This document shows, one piece after another, positions 26,708 through 35,154 of a stretch of DNA of 64,000 bases. Source of the DNA: JAPWJZ01 sp966211335 (lineage in GTDB: Bacteria > Pseudomonadota > Alphaproteobacteria > Micavibrionales > UBA2020); the NCBI GenBank assembly GCA_966211335.1, contig CBIHNF010000001.1, positions 744,001 through 808,000 of the forward strand, written 5' to 3'. Each line of letters starts with the position of its first letter. Within the stretch, counting starts at the first letter, position 1. The notes beneath the pieces were generated by a model, which did no database searches, was not told the DNA's origin, and worked only from the letters and a program-made list of their open reading frames with translations. Both the position numbers and the translations under genes were made by a program.

Positions 26708-26988
26708 TATTCTTTCTCCTTCACGGCAAGGGCGACGGTGCTGTCGGGGGAGGTGTGCTTTAAAATCTCGTCCATTACATTGCGGATCTGCGCAAAGGCG
26801 GCATCCAGGCTTTCGGCGTCGCCCTTCAGGGTTTTGTCTTCATCCTTCAGTACCATCTTCCAGGCGACGTCGCCGCTATACAGCATGGAAAGGCCGGACG
26901 TGAGGAAATGGTCAATCTGCTCCTGCTTCTGGCGCAGGGGGCCGGGGCGCAAAATTTCCGCGACTTTTTTCATTGTGTTCTTTGTCAT
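26707..26988 (-). CDS. Small helical protein coupled to the LRR protein
   Basis: 93 residues from the ATG at 26988, with GAAGGA about 9 bases upstream; the frame remains open 45 codons further but that part is AT-rich and non-coding in character. All-helical, charged, no cysteine, no signal. Its stop overlaps the ATG of the 547-residue gene (TAATG), so the two are translated together and may act together, perhaps as a chaperone with its client. Function unknown. Confidence 0.65.
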   Translation of the reverse strand: MTKNTMKKVAEILRPGPLRQKQEQIDHFLTSGLSMLYSGDVAWKMVLKDEDKTLKGDAESLDAAFAQIRNVMDEILKHTSPDSTVALAVKEKE

Positions 26989-27126
26989 GGGCCCGGTCCT
27001 TCTCTCCGCTGAATCAGTCGAATGAAAGTGATGGTGAATAATATTATATTTGCCATAAAAATTCAAGGAAATTGAGTATTGGAATACCCCAGCGCGGGGT
27101 TTAGCGCGCGAGATCGCGGACATAAT

Positions 27127-27160
27127 AAAAGCCCGCCTTTGGAGGAGCGCGGGCTTTTAT
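27127..27160 (-). terminator. Rho-independent terminator after the glycine-rich small gene
   Basis: AAAAGCCCGC (27127-27136) pairs with GCGGGCTTTT (27149-27158). On the minus strand the stem is followed by T-rich sequence just past the stop of the 81-residue gene. Confidence 0.8.
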
Positions 27161-27184
27161 ATTTTGGAGAAACTGTTGTGGTGC

Positions 27185-27430
27185 CTAGCGGCGGAAAACC
27201 CGCTTCGCAACGGCCGGCACGGTGGCAAGCGCCATCTCGCGGCCAAAGGCGGCTGACTGGAAGGTTTCCTTGAGGGATTCCGCGCCCATCATGGCGCCGG
27301 TAATGCCAAGAAGCACAGCGCCGACAGGATTGCCGCCGGTAAGTACGTAGCCCGCAGACGCGCCCATGGCTGCCCCTTTGACACGGTCCATGGAGAAGAT
27401 ATCGTTAAATGCGTCCTGCAAACGGCTCAT
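27185..27430 (-). CDS. Small glycine-zipper-like protein
   Basis: 81 residues. The middle (about 18-50) is rich in small residues with regular glycines (MGASAGYVLTGGNPVGAVLL, GITGAMMGAES), a glycine-zipper-like membrane-inserting pattern. The ends are charged and basic. No signal peptide. No family recognised. It stands alone, bounded by a terminator downstream and tRNA-Thr upstream. Confidence 0.6.
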   Translation of the reverse strand: MSRLQDAFNDIFSMDRVKGAAMGASAGYVLTGGNPVGAVLLGITGAMMGAESLKETFQSAAFGREMALATVPAVAKRVFRR

Positions 27431-27621
27431 CGCGTTTATGTCCCTTCCTCTATGCTGTTGTAATTATGAATATAACAATCGCATAAGGAAATGTCAAGGA
27501 AGAGTCATAAAATGACAGAATATTATTACATTATGGAAGAAAACGGGTGGTTTTTGATGCTTTCCGCCCGCGCGGCCCGCGGTGGCGCAAGGGAATCGAG
27601 ATGTAAGGGGAGGGGGAGGAA

Positions 27622-27696
27622 TGGTGCCGACGGAGAGGATTGAACTCCCGACCTTCGGTTTACAAAACCGCTGCACTACCGCTGTGCTACGTCGGC
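27622..27696 (-). tRNA. tRNA-Thr (TGT anticodon)
   Basis: The minus strand gives a cloverleaf with acceptor GCCGACG/CGTCGGC, D-arm AGCACAGCGGTAGTGC, anticodon loop TTTGTAA (anticodon TGT), T-loop AGTTCAATCC, and an encoded CCA (27622-27624). The outermost anticodon-stem pair is a G-A mismatch, otherwise it is regular. Confidence 0.93.
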
Positions 27697-27951
27697 ACTA
27701 ATCTTGGGTGCAGAATACATAAATTTTCCGCGAAAATAACCTCTTTTTTGCATAGCGCTTGAATATTCAGCGCCCACGCCCGCGCCGTTTATCCATTCTC
27801 AATAATAATCATATAGCCTTGAAAGACGGGCGGTTGTTTTACGGCATATATATTAATGTCGGGATTGAAACTCTGGCGGCAGGGGCAATATGTGTTAATA
27901 TATCAGGATGATATTCCGATGATGCCGCTTTTCAGGGGAAAGTTTTAAAGC

Positions 27952-29133
27952 GTGTCGCAAGCCAAAAGTCCGCATGAAGATTTCATCATGACGTTCACCG
28001 TCTGCTTCATCGTGGGCGGTCTTGCCTGGGTCATCTGGCACTTCTTTCACATTCAGCTCACCTGGGCGCTGTCCCGCATCCGCATCGGCGAGCTGTATCT
28101 CGACTATTTCCTCTTCGGCGACAAGACGACCTCCGTCACTTCCGTGGGCCCTGAAACCGTTGGCGTCTGGCGCAATTACCTGCCCAAAATGGCCATCCCC
28201 GACATCAGCGTCGATGTGCTGAAACGCACGACCGTCGTCGCAGTGCAGCCGCTGCGCGTCGTCTTCCTCGCCTTCATGAGCGTCATGGTCATCGCCATTA
28301 TTTTCCGCGGCCCCGGCACGCAGTACAAGCGCCGCATGGGGCTTGAAACGCTGCTGAAGGAACAGGCCAAATCCTTCCCCGCTATCCGCCCCTTCATCAA
28401 GTTCGATCCGCGCAAACTGCCCTTCCGCGCGCCCGGCCAGCCGGTGCCGGCGCAGCTGCCGCTGTTCTCCGAGCAGTTGTCGCCGGAGGAGTGGATGTCG
28501 TACCACGAAATCTCCATCGTTAACGGGCAGATCGATTATAACCGCGCCTACCAGGCCATGGCCGAGCAGCTCGGCCGCCGCTGGCAGGGGCCGGAAAAAC
28601 TGCCGCTCTATGCCCAAGGCCTCTATGCCGTCTGCGCGCTGAAAATGGTGCGCAAACGCAAAGAGAGCGTCGAGATGATGAACATGCTGTCCGATTCCTG
28701 GACCGCGGAAAAAGGCTTCCGCCCGACGGCGAAAGTGAAGTCGAAAATCCGCGCCGTGCTGAAAAACCCGAAGCAGGGCGAGGCCTTGCGCAAGTTCGCG
28801 GATATGCACGCCTATGAAACCACCGCCCTTATGCGCTGCTTGCAGCGCGCAAGGGAGGAGGGCGGGGTTCTGGCTCCTGCAGAATTCATCTGGCTGCGCG
28901 GCGTCGACCGCACGCTGTGGTATCCGCTCAACAACCTTGGCCGCAAGTCGTACTGCGCCGAAGCCTCCGGCGCCATGGTGCATTACACTAACGAACTTAT
29001 CGCCGGGCAGAAAATCCCGACGCCGCGCTTTGATGAATCTATCCGCGGCCTCGAAGGCTATATGAAAGGCCCGGCAGGGCGCGCGATACCGGAACTCGAC
29101 AAATCGGCCGGCGGCCGTAAATACTTCAAGTAA
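27952..29133 (+). CDS. dotM: Type IVB secretion coupling-complex protein DotM/IcmP
   Basis: 393 residues from the GTG at 27952; an ATG at 27988 would cut into the first membrane helix. Two membrane segments (about 13-33 and 93-118) precede a cytoplasmic domain. The end is diagnostic: HAYETTALMRCLQRAREEGG, AEFIWLRGVDRTLWYPLNN and GRKSYCAEASGAMVHY follow the DotM/TrbA pattern closely. In Legionella DotM binds the coupling ATPase DotL and recruits substrates with acidic Glu-rich signals. It heads a four-gene run with dotL; a 12-base gap separates it from the next gene. The rest of the secretion apparatus is not in the window. Confidence 0.92.
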   Translation: MSQAKSPHEDFIMTFTVCFIVGGLAWVIWHFFHIQLTWALSRIRIGELYLDYFLFGDKTTSVTSVGPETVGVWRNYLPKMAIPDISVDVLKRTTVVAVQPLRVVFLAFMSVMVIAIIFRGPGTQYKRRMGLETLLKEQAKSFPAIRPFIKFDPRKLPFRAPGQPVPAQLPLFSEQLSPEEWMSYHEISIVNGQIDYNRAYQAMAEQLGRRWQGPEKLPLYAQGLYAVCALKMVRKRKESVEMMNMLSDSWTAEKGFRPTAKVKSKIRAVLKNPKQGEALRKFADMHAYETTALMRCLQRAREEGGVLAPAEFIWLRGVDRTLWYPLNNLGRKSYCAEASGAMVHYTNELIAGQKIPTPRFDESIRGLEGYMKGPAGRAIPELDKSAGGRKYFK

Positions 29134-29145
29134 GGAGCTACGCTG

Positions 29146-29649
29146 ATGTTCGCCTTCACAGAGAAAGACGTCGACGCGAAAATCGTCAACAACGCGCTCG
29201 TCGTTTCCCTTCTCGGCACCGACCAGCCGCGCGTCTGGCGCGCGGACATGACGGGCCTCAGCTCCGCCACGCTCGATGTGATGGAAGAAAAAGGCAAATA
29301 TTCGGTCGTCCTGCGCCGCAACGGCGCGGCGCCTGAAAGCATCGTCACCTTCAACGACAAGGACAGCGCCAGCTATGCCCTGCGCACCCTGTCAGACGCG
29401 ATGCTGAAGGGCGAGGCGCGCGGCGTCATCCAGGGCGGCGGCGGCGTTTTCGGCACGCTGCTGCGCACGCTCGTCGTCGTCGGCATCGTGCTCGGACTTG
29501 GCAGCCTTGTCGTCAGCCACCTGTTCACGCCGCCGGCGACCGATGTGTCGACCTCCAGCCGCGTGCCCATTCCGGCGCTTGGCAAATCGTCGGGCTCGAA
29601 AGTTGAAAGCGGCAAGCCGGTGCCGGCAGACCAGCTGTTCGGCAAGTAA
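29146..29649 (+). CDS. Unknown single-pass membrane protein between dotM and dotL
   Basis: 167 residues, with AAGGAG before the ATG. About 1-95 form a soluble alpha/beta region (KIVNNALVVSLLGTDQPRVW, GKYSVVLRRNG, FNDKDSASYALRTLSDAML) whose strand-then-helix order could be a PH-like fold. A glycine-rich stretch leads into one membrane helix (about 103-125), then a Ser/Pro/Lys tail. It is not recognisable as a Legionella Dot/Icm protein. Its position, 12 bases after dotM and 25 before dotL, suggests it is a subunit of the coupling complex (inference). Confidence 0.8.
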   Translation: MFAFTEKDVDAKIVNNALVVSLLGTDQPRVWRADMTGLSSATLDVMEEKGKYSVVLRRNGAAPESIVTFNDKDSASYALRTLSDAMLKGEARGVIQGGGGVFGTLLRTLVVVGIVLGLGSLVVSHLFTPPATDVSTSSRVPIPALGKSSGSKVESGKPVPADQLFGK

Positions 29650-29674
29650 TTTTTTTTGAAGGGTTAAGCGTCAC

Positions 29675-32287
29675 GTGGCGTTAAAGGAGAAATATCAGAT
29701 CAAAGGCGCGGACCTCCTCCGCGATGCGCGTCCCTGGACGACGCGCATGACCGACGCCGCGCGCGACCCTTCCACCGCCGGCGTCGCTTTTGCCATGGCG
29801 GGTATCGGCATTTTCACCGACCCCATGGTGTCGAACTTCGCAGACCTTATCTTCTTCATCTTCTGCATCTATTTTTACTGGCTGATGTCCCGGCCGGTGA
29901 AGCTGCCTTTCAAGCTGCCGAAATCTGCCGGTATCAAAGACCCCAACTACAAGCGCCCCGACGGCTCGCTCGGCATTGCCGACGGCATTCTTTATCTTGG
30001 CAACGACAGCGACACGCAGGAAGAGATCTGGTTCACCAACTCCGACGCGCGGACGCACTGCCTCTACCTCGGCACGACGGGTTCGGGTAAAACCTTTGGT
30101 CTTAAGTCATACGCCGTCAACGCGCTCTGCTGGGCGTCGGGCTTCATCTACATCGACGGTAAAGCGGATACCGATTTGTGGTCGACGCTCTCCGCCATGG
30201 CGCGCCGCTTCGGCCGTGACGACGATCTGCTCATCATGAACTACATGACGGGTAACGCGACCGGCCGCGTGCCGTCCAACACCATGAACCCGTTCTCTTC
30301 CGGTTCGGCGTCGTACCTTACCAACATGCTCGTCTCGCTGATGCCGGATTCCGAAGGCGACAACGCGATGTGGAAAGACCGCGCCGTCGCGCTCGTCTCC
30401 GCCCTTATGCCCTGCCTTGTCTGGAAGCGCGAAAACCAGAACATGCCGCTCTCCATCGGCGTCATTCGTACTTATCTTACCTTCAAGGCGGTCATTAAAC
30501 TGTCGCGCGACAGCGTCATTCCTGACCTGCTGCGCTCGCCCGTGCGCGGCTACCTGAACGAGCTGCCCGGCTATGTCGACCATGTCTTCGATGACGAGGG
30601 CAACGAAAAGCCGATGCCGCCCGATGCCGGCGCCGTTGATACTTCCGTCCCGCGCCAGCAGCACGGTTACCTGTCCATGCAGTTCACGCGCTCCATGCAG
30701 TCGCTGGGTGACGACTACGGCTTTATCTTCGACACGCAGGCGGCCGACATCGACATGCTCGACGTGGTCCTCAACCGCCGCATCCTCATCGTCCTCATCC
30801 CCGCCCTTGAAAAATCGTCGGATGAAACGGCCAACCTTGGTAAAATCATTTCGTCCACGCTGAAGGGGATGATGGGCGCGACGCTCGGCAACTCGGTCGA
30901 GGGCTCGACCGAGACGGCGATCGAGAACAAGCCGACGCGCTCCGAAACCCCCTTCATCGCCATCTTCGACGAGGTCGGTTACTATACGGCGCAGGGTATG
31001 GCGGTCATGGCGGCGCAGGCCCGCTCGCTCGGCTTCTCCCTCGTCTTCGCGGGTCAGGATTTACCCGCCCTTGAAAAGCGCGTGAAGGAAGAAGCGCGTT
31101 CCATCACGGCGAACTGCAACATCAAATTGTTCGGCAAGCTCGAGGATCCGACCCAGACGAAGGACTTTTTCGAGAAAACCGTTGGTACCGCGCTTGTCAC
31201 CGAAGTCTCCGGCTTCCAGCGGGGCGGCCAGCAGGGCGGCGGCGGCAGGGGCTATACCGATTCCGCCAACGCCTCCGTCCAGTCGCGCGCACGCGCGTCC
31301 TATGACGGCCTTAAAGGTTTCAACGAAGGCCGCGCCGTCGCCGCCTTCGGCAAGAGCGTTGTTGAAATTCAAGTCTATAACTCCGACATCGGCCATGCGA
31401 AGGCGATGCGCGTCCACCGCTTCCTGCCCATCCCACCGCCGGCGGAAGAAGCGCTGGAATCCCTCCGCCTCGTCAACGATGTGCTGAAGCGCATCCGCAA
31501 CCCGAAGTGGAGCGCGGAAGCGCTACAGTCCCCGCCGTCCGCCGATATCGAGGCGCTGGCGCAGGGCTTTGCCGCCGCGAAAAAGGGCGGCGCGAACCTG
31601 CTCGAATGCGGCATCAACGGCGTTGCCGCGGTTGCCGAAGCGCATAGCACCATCAAGCCGGAAGACGCTAATGCCGCCGACACGCCGGCTGGCGATTCCA
31701 CCGTCCGCAAACAGCCCGCTGCCATGGCGGAGGCCGAAAAAGCCGCTGTTGCCGCCGTTGCGAAAGCGACGGGTAATGCAGGCCCGCTCAGCTGGACGGA
31801 AGTTATTGGCGGCGCTGCCGCGGCCGAAGCAACGCAGCTGCGCCGCGACCCCCCTGTCACGGAAGCGCCTGCGCAAAAACAACAGGCCGCCGCCGCAGCC
31901 GCTGCACCGGCACCGGTTACTTGGGAAGATGTCATCAGTTCCGGCGGCCGTCAGGCGAAGGAATCCGCGGCCTCCGCCGCTTCCGCCGCCCTGCCGCAGC
32001 CGATTTCCTGGATGGATGTTATCGGCGGCGCTGCCGCAACGCTCGGCCCCAATGCCGTGCAGGAAATGACGCTTGGCAGCCTCACGGGCATGCCCGACCT
32101 TGCCGGCGTCGGCCCCGCCGATGCGACACCGCCGTGGCAGGCAGCAGCGGAAACGCCGGCGGCGCCTGCGGAAAGCCCGCTGAAGGCGCCTGAAGACAAT
32201 ACCGTCAAGTCACCGCTCAGCTGGGCCGATGTTATCGGCGCGGCGACACAAACGGCTGCCAAAGAAGGCGGCGAAGCTGCGGAATAA
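29675..32287 (+). CDS. dotL: Type IVB coupling ATPase DotL/IcmO with repeat-bearing tail
   Basis: 870 residues from a GTG start. Membrane segments near the N-terminus (about 35-75) precede the VirD4/TraG-type hexameric ATPase that delivers substrates to the secretion channel. Walker A is GTTGSGKT (133-140) and Walker B lies in FIAIFDEVGYYTAQGM; RSLGFSLVFAGQDLPAL is the conserved sensor region. Legionella DotL is about 783 residues with a C-terminal tail that binds adaptors IcmS, IcmW and LvgA. Here the tail (about 610-870) is Ala/Pro-rich, with four copies of a Trp motif. The tail differs in sequence from what I know of Legionella. Confidence 0.94.
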   Translation: MALKEKYQIKGADLLRDARPWTTRMTDAARDPSTAGVAFAMAGIGIFTDPMVSNFADLIFFIFCIYFYWLMSRPVKLPFKLPKSAGIKDPNYKRPDGSLGIADGILYLGNDSDTQEEIWFTNSDARTHCLYLGTTGSGKTFGLKSYAVNALCWASGFIYIDGKADTDLWSTLSAMARRFGRDDDLLIMNYMTGNATGRVPSNTMNPFSSGSASYLTNMLVSLMPDSEGDNAMWKDRAVALVSALMPCLVWKRENQNMPLSIGVIRTYLTFKAVIKLSRDSVIPDLLRSPVRGYLNELPGYVDHVFDDEGNEKPMPPDAGAVDTSVPRQQHGYLSMQFTRSMQSLGDDYGFIFDTQAADIDMLDVVLNRRILIVLIPALEKSSDETANLGKIISSTLKGMMGATLGNSVEGSTETAIENKPTRSETPFIAIFDEVGYYTAQGMAVMAAQARSLGFSLVFAGQDLPALEKRVKEEARSITANCNIKLFGKLEDPTQTKDFFEKTVGTALVTEVSGFQRGGQQGGGGRGYTDSANASVQSRARASYDGLKGFNEGRAVAAFGKSVVEIQVYNSDIGHAKAMRVHRFLPIPPPAEEALESLRLVNDVLKRIRNPKWSAEALQSPPSADIEALAQGFAAAKKGGANLLECGINGVAAVAEAHSTIKPEDANAADTPAGDSTVRKQPAAMAEAEKAAVAAVAKATGNAGPLSWTEVIGGAAAAEATQLRRDPPVTEAPAQKQQAAAAAAAPAPVTWEDVISSGGRQAKESAASAASAALPQPISWMDVIGGAAATLGPNAVQEMTLGSLTGMPDLAGVGPADATPPWQAAAETPAAPAESPLKAPEDNTVKSPLSWADVIGAATQTAAKEGGEAAE
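31787..32236 (+). repeat. Four [ST]-W-x-[DE]-V-I motifs in the DotL tail
   Basis: Copies at residues 706-711 (SWTEVI), 749-754 (TWEDVI), 778-783 (SWMDVI) and 849-854 (SWADVI). Each follows a hydrophobic residue (L, V, I or L), and three are followed by Gly-Ala-type residues. The intervening linkers differ in sequence and length (43, 29 and 71 residues between starts), so only the motif is conserved. Confidence 0.9.
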
Positions 32288-32311
32288 TTTGCGGCATAAA
32301 GGAAGCGCATC

Positions 32312-32650
32312 ATGGAAATTTTCAAAAAGCTCGGCATTCTGTTTTTCGTTCCCGGCGTCGTCATGCTGGTATGGGATCTGGTCGAGCAGTTCTTCGTCCA
32401 CAACCGCTTCATGATCCGCAGCTTCAAGGAATGGGGCAATTTCATTTCCGTGACAGGCTACAGCAAACTGCAGAACGGCATGCATGTCATCTTTCCGTCC
32501 GACATCTGCGCCAAAATCGGCGATTATCCCGCGCCACTCGTTTTCATCGTGCCGGGTGTCGTTTTTTACCTGCTCTACCGCATCTTCTTCATGGTCTTCG
32601 GCGGCAAGAGCGGCGGCGACGGCGGCTTTGTCTATAAATCGCGCCACTAA
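32312..32650 (+). CDS. Unknown two-pass membrane protein downstream of dotL
   Basis: 112 residues, with AAGGAAG before the ATG, 24 bases after dotL. Two membrane helices (about 7-28 and 73-96) flank a roughly 45-residue loop (KEWGNFISVTGYSKL, FPSDICAKIGDY). The C-terminus is Gly/Lys-rich. No resemblance to known Dot/Icm proteins was recognised. Shared strand and spacing argue that it belongs to the same transcription unit, perhaps to the coupling complex. Confidence 0.75.
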   Translation: MEIFKKLGILFFVPGVVMLVWDLVEQFFVHNRFMIRSFKEWGNFISVTGYSKLQNGMHVIFPSDICAKIGDYPAPLVFIVPGVVFYLLYRIFFMVFGGKSGGDGGFVYKSRH

Positions 32651-32740
32651 GCGACTGATTTTACTCCAGCAAATTTAATTGCCTTGCGGCTTTTGCCGCC
32701 GTGGCTAGTATTGCCTTCTTAAATCAACAAGGATGCAATC

Positions 32741-33460
32741 ATGCTCGGCGGTGCTTTCCGGCGCAAGAAGGACGATGACTGGCTCGTGCAGCTCGAGCGC
32801 AGCGATCCCAACCGCGCCCTAGTGCAATACGCCGGTGCCGGTAAAACAGCGAAGGTCGAAGAATTATTGCAGCAGGGTACTGACCCTGATCTGCTGGTGC
32901 TGTTCGATATCACCGTCGATACCGTCGCCGATGCCGCGCTGAACGCCGCCGCCGAAAACGGCCATATCAAAACCGCCGAGGCCCTGCTGAAAGCGGGCGC
33001 GAACTTGAACATCAAGGTCGAGAACGATTATACACCCCTGCTCAGCGCCGCGCTGAACGGCAAGGCCGAGATGATCAGCTTCCTCGCCGGTAAAGGCGCA
33101 GACCTTGAAGCGCGGGATGATATGTACCAGCGCACCCCGCTGCAGCTCGCCTGCCGCATGGGGCATATCGCCGCCGTGCGCGCGCTGATTGCAGCAGGGG
33201 CCGACCGCACTTCGCGCGATGGCGACAATCTCCGCGCGCAGGATATGATCTGCGATCAGGCAGGCTTAGAGCCGCAACAGAAGCTAAATGTCCACAAGAC
33301 TATTCTTGAGCTGTTTTTTCAGGCCGAGCAGAACGACAAGCGCATCGCCGCCGAAAAAGCCGCCGCGCTAAAGGTGGAACAGGAGGCCTTGAAAAAAGCG
33401 CCCGTCCTGCAGCGCGGCATGAATCCGGTCCGCACCGTCCGCTTCAAAGGACCGCAGTAG
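32741..33460 (+). CDS. Ankyrin repeat protein
   Basis: 239 residues, no signal peptide. Four to five consecutive ankyrin repeats span about 25-165, the clearest being ALNAAAENGHIKTAEALLKA with GANLNI, YTPLLSAALNGKAEMISFLA with GKGADLEARD, and RTPLQLACRMGHIAAVRALI with AAGADRTSRD. A helical, Lys/Glu-rich tail with a possible coiled coil follows. It lies 90 bases after the dotL gene run on the same strand; ankyrin proteins are frequent type IV substrates, so an effector role is possible but not shown. Confidence 0.88.
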   Translation: MLGGAFRRKKDDDWLVQLERSDPNRALVQYAGAGKTAKVEELLQQGTDPDLLVLFDITVDTVADAALNAAAENGHIKTAEALLKAGANLNIKVENDYTPLLSAALNGKAEMISFLAGKGADLEARDDMYQRTPLQLACRMGHIAAVRALIAAGADRTSRDGDNLRAQDMICDQAGLEPQQKLNVHKTILELFFQAEQNDKRIAAEKAAALKVEQEALKKAPVLQRGMNPVRTVRFKGPQ

Positions 33461-34240
33461 CTATTTTTCTTCCGTCTGTTCCAGCTGGTACATATGACTC
33501 AGCTCCACGACGGCGGCGTCGATGGCGGCGAGGTCTGTGGGCGTCGACAGGCGATGGTCGCCGTCATCCAGATAGGTAATTTTCACATCGCGCGAAGTGA
33601 GCCGAGATTTTATCTGCTCTGATTTTTGCCACGGCACCGATTTATCCTTGCGACCGTGGATCAGCCGCACCGGCGCGTGGATATTGATGCGGTCGTGCAA
33701 TAGCAGGTGCTTGCGTCCGTCGTCAAACAGCTGCTGGGTGAGAGGGTAGGGATCGCCGTAATCGCTGGGGCGGTAGATAAGGCCGGTTTTGGCAAGGTGC
33801 CGCCGTTCTTCCTCGCCGAATTCCTGCCAGTAAATATCTTCGGAAAAATCCGGCGCCGGTGCGAGCAGCACAAGACCGCACACACGTTCCGGCCGCGACA
33901 GGGCGAGGAGGAGCGCAAGCCAGCCGCCCATGGAGGAGCCGACGATAACCTGTTCGCCCTCCGTCAGCTCGTCCAGCACGAGCTGGCTGTCGCGCAGCCA
34001 GGTGGAAATATTCCCCGCGGTGAATTCGCCGCTCGATTTGCCGTGACCTGTGTAATCAAAGCGGATGTAGCTCTGGTGCCGCTCGAAGCAGCGGCCTTCA
34101 AGGTAGGTCGCCTTGGTGCCCGTCATATCCGACATAAAGCCGCCCATGAACATGACGCCGGGCAAAGTGGCGGAAGCGCCTTCCGTGCGGTGGAAGGCAA
34201 TCGTCGTGTCTTTGCGCGGGCTGAAGGTCTGGTGCGTCAT
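33461..34240 (-). CDS. Alpha/beta hydrolase (ABHD10-like)
   Basis: 259 residues, cytoplasmic. The nucleophile elbow is VIVGSSMGGWLALLLA (Ser in GSSMGG), the likely acid lies in HGRKDKSVP, and the His in YLDDGDHRLSTP. RFDYTGHGKSSGEF is a typical lid-proximal strand. The combination matches the ABHD10-type family of bacterial and mitochondrial thioesterase or acyl-glucuronide hydrolases. Substrate unknown. Its stop codon directly abuts that of the convergent ankyrin gene. Confidence 0.88.
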   Translation of the reverse strand: MTHQTFSPRKDTTIAFHRTEGASATLPGVMFMGGFMSDMTGTKATYLEGRCFERHQSYIRFDYTGHGKSSGEFTAGNISTWLRDSQLVLDELTEGEQVIVGSSMGGWLALLLALSRPERVCGLVLLAPAPDFSEDIYWQEFGEEERRHLAKTGLIYRPSDYGDPYPLTQQLFDDGRKHLLLHDRINIHAPVRLIHGRKDKSVPWQKSEQIKSRLTSRDVKITYLDDGDHRLSTPTDLAAIDAAVVELSHMYQLEQTEEK

Positions 34241-34267
34241 GCCGACATGCTAGCGCAAATATCCGCA

Positions 34268-34300
34268 CAAAAAAAGAGCCCGGCGGGTGAACGCCGGGCT
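34268..34300 (-). terminator. phoH terminator
   Basis: AGCCCGGCG (34277-34285) pairs with CGCCGGGCT (34292-34300); on the minus strand a run of seven T's follows after one C. It lies 65 bases past the phoH stop. Confidence 0.9.
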
Positions 34301-34364
34301 GCAAGGCTTAAAGGCAGGTGCTCAAGAAGGAGTGCCAAGTACCATGACAAGTGCCGAGTAAACG

Positions 34365-35120
34365 TTAGATGACTTCCAGCATTTTCGCGACCAGCGGGTG
34401 GCGCACGATGTCGGTGTCTTTCAGATATTCAACCGCGATGCCTTCGACGGTCGCAAGCTTCTTCGCCATGTCGCGCAGGCCCGAAATGCCGTCCAGCAGG
34501 TCGCTCTGGTCGGGGTCGCCCGTGATGATCATGGTGGAATTGTGGCCAAGGCGGCTGACGATCATTTTGATTTGCGCGTAGGTGCAGTTCTGCGCCTCGT
34601 CTATCACGACATAGGCGTTGTTGAGGGTGCGGCCGCGCATGTAACCGATCGGCGCAATCTCGATCTCGCCGGTGTCGATGCAGTTTTTGAGGCGCTTGAT
34701 GCCCATGCGGTCATTGAGCGCGTCGTAGAGCGGGCGCAGGTACGGCGCCATCTTGTCCTGCAGGTCGCCCGGCAGGAAGCCGATTTTTTCGCCGGCTTCA
34801 ACGGCGGGGCGGGAGAGAATGATGCGGTCGACCTTGCCGGCCTCGAAAGCCTCGACGGCGGCGGAGACGGCGAGGTAGGTTTTGCCAGAGCCCGCGGGGC
34901 CGATCGCGAAGACAAGGTTGTGATTGTCGATCGCCGTCATCAGCCGTTTCTGGCCTTCCGAGCGGGGACGGACGTTCTTGACGTATTTCTGGTCGCGCTG
35001 GCCGCCGATTTTCTCCAGCGGATCCCAAGAGCCGTGATTACTGCCGAAAAGACTGGTGACGCGCTCGGACGAGGGCGCCTTGTTGGCGTTGTACGCGGCG
35101 ATCTTGGATTTTTTCCCCAT
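34365..35120 (-). CDS. phoH: PhoH-family ATPase
   Basis: 251 residues. Walker A GPAGSGKT (74-81), Walker B YVVIDEAQNCT and the TGDPDQSDLLDG motif define the PhoH superfamily-1-helicase-like domain. Members are often linked to RNA metabolism. Unlike the usual alphaproteobacterial miaB-phoH-ybeY cluster, no ybeY follows; the N-terminus is a short basic segment (MGKKSKIAAYNANK) without a KH or PIN domain, so this is the short type. It follows a small ORF on the same strand by 34 bases and probably shares its promoter. Confidence 0.93.
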   Translation of the reverse strand: MGKKSKIAAYNANKAPSSERVTSLFGSNHGSWDPLEKIGGQRDQKYVKNVRPRSEGQKRLMTAIDNHNLVFAIGPAGSGKTYLAVSAAVEAFEAGKVDRIILSRPAVEAGEKIGFLPGDLQDKMAPYLRPLYDALNDRMGIKRLKNCIDTGEIEIAPIGYMRGRTLNNAYVVIDEAQNCTYAQIKMIVSRLGHNSTMIITGDPDQSDLLDGISGLRDMAKKLATVEGIAVEYLKDTDIVRHPLVAKMLEVI

Positions 35121-35154
35121 GCTTATTTCTTCCCCTTTGTTGTCGTGGATGGTT

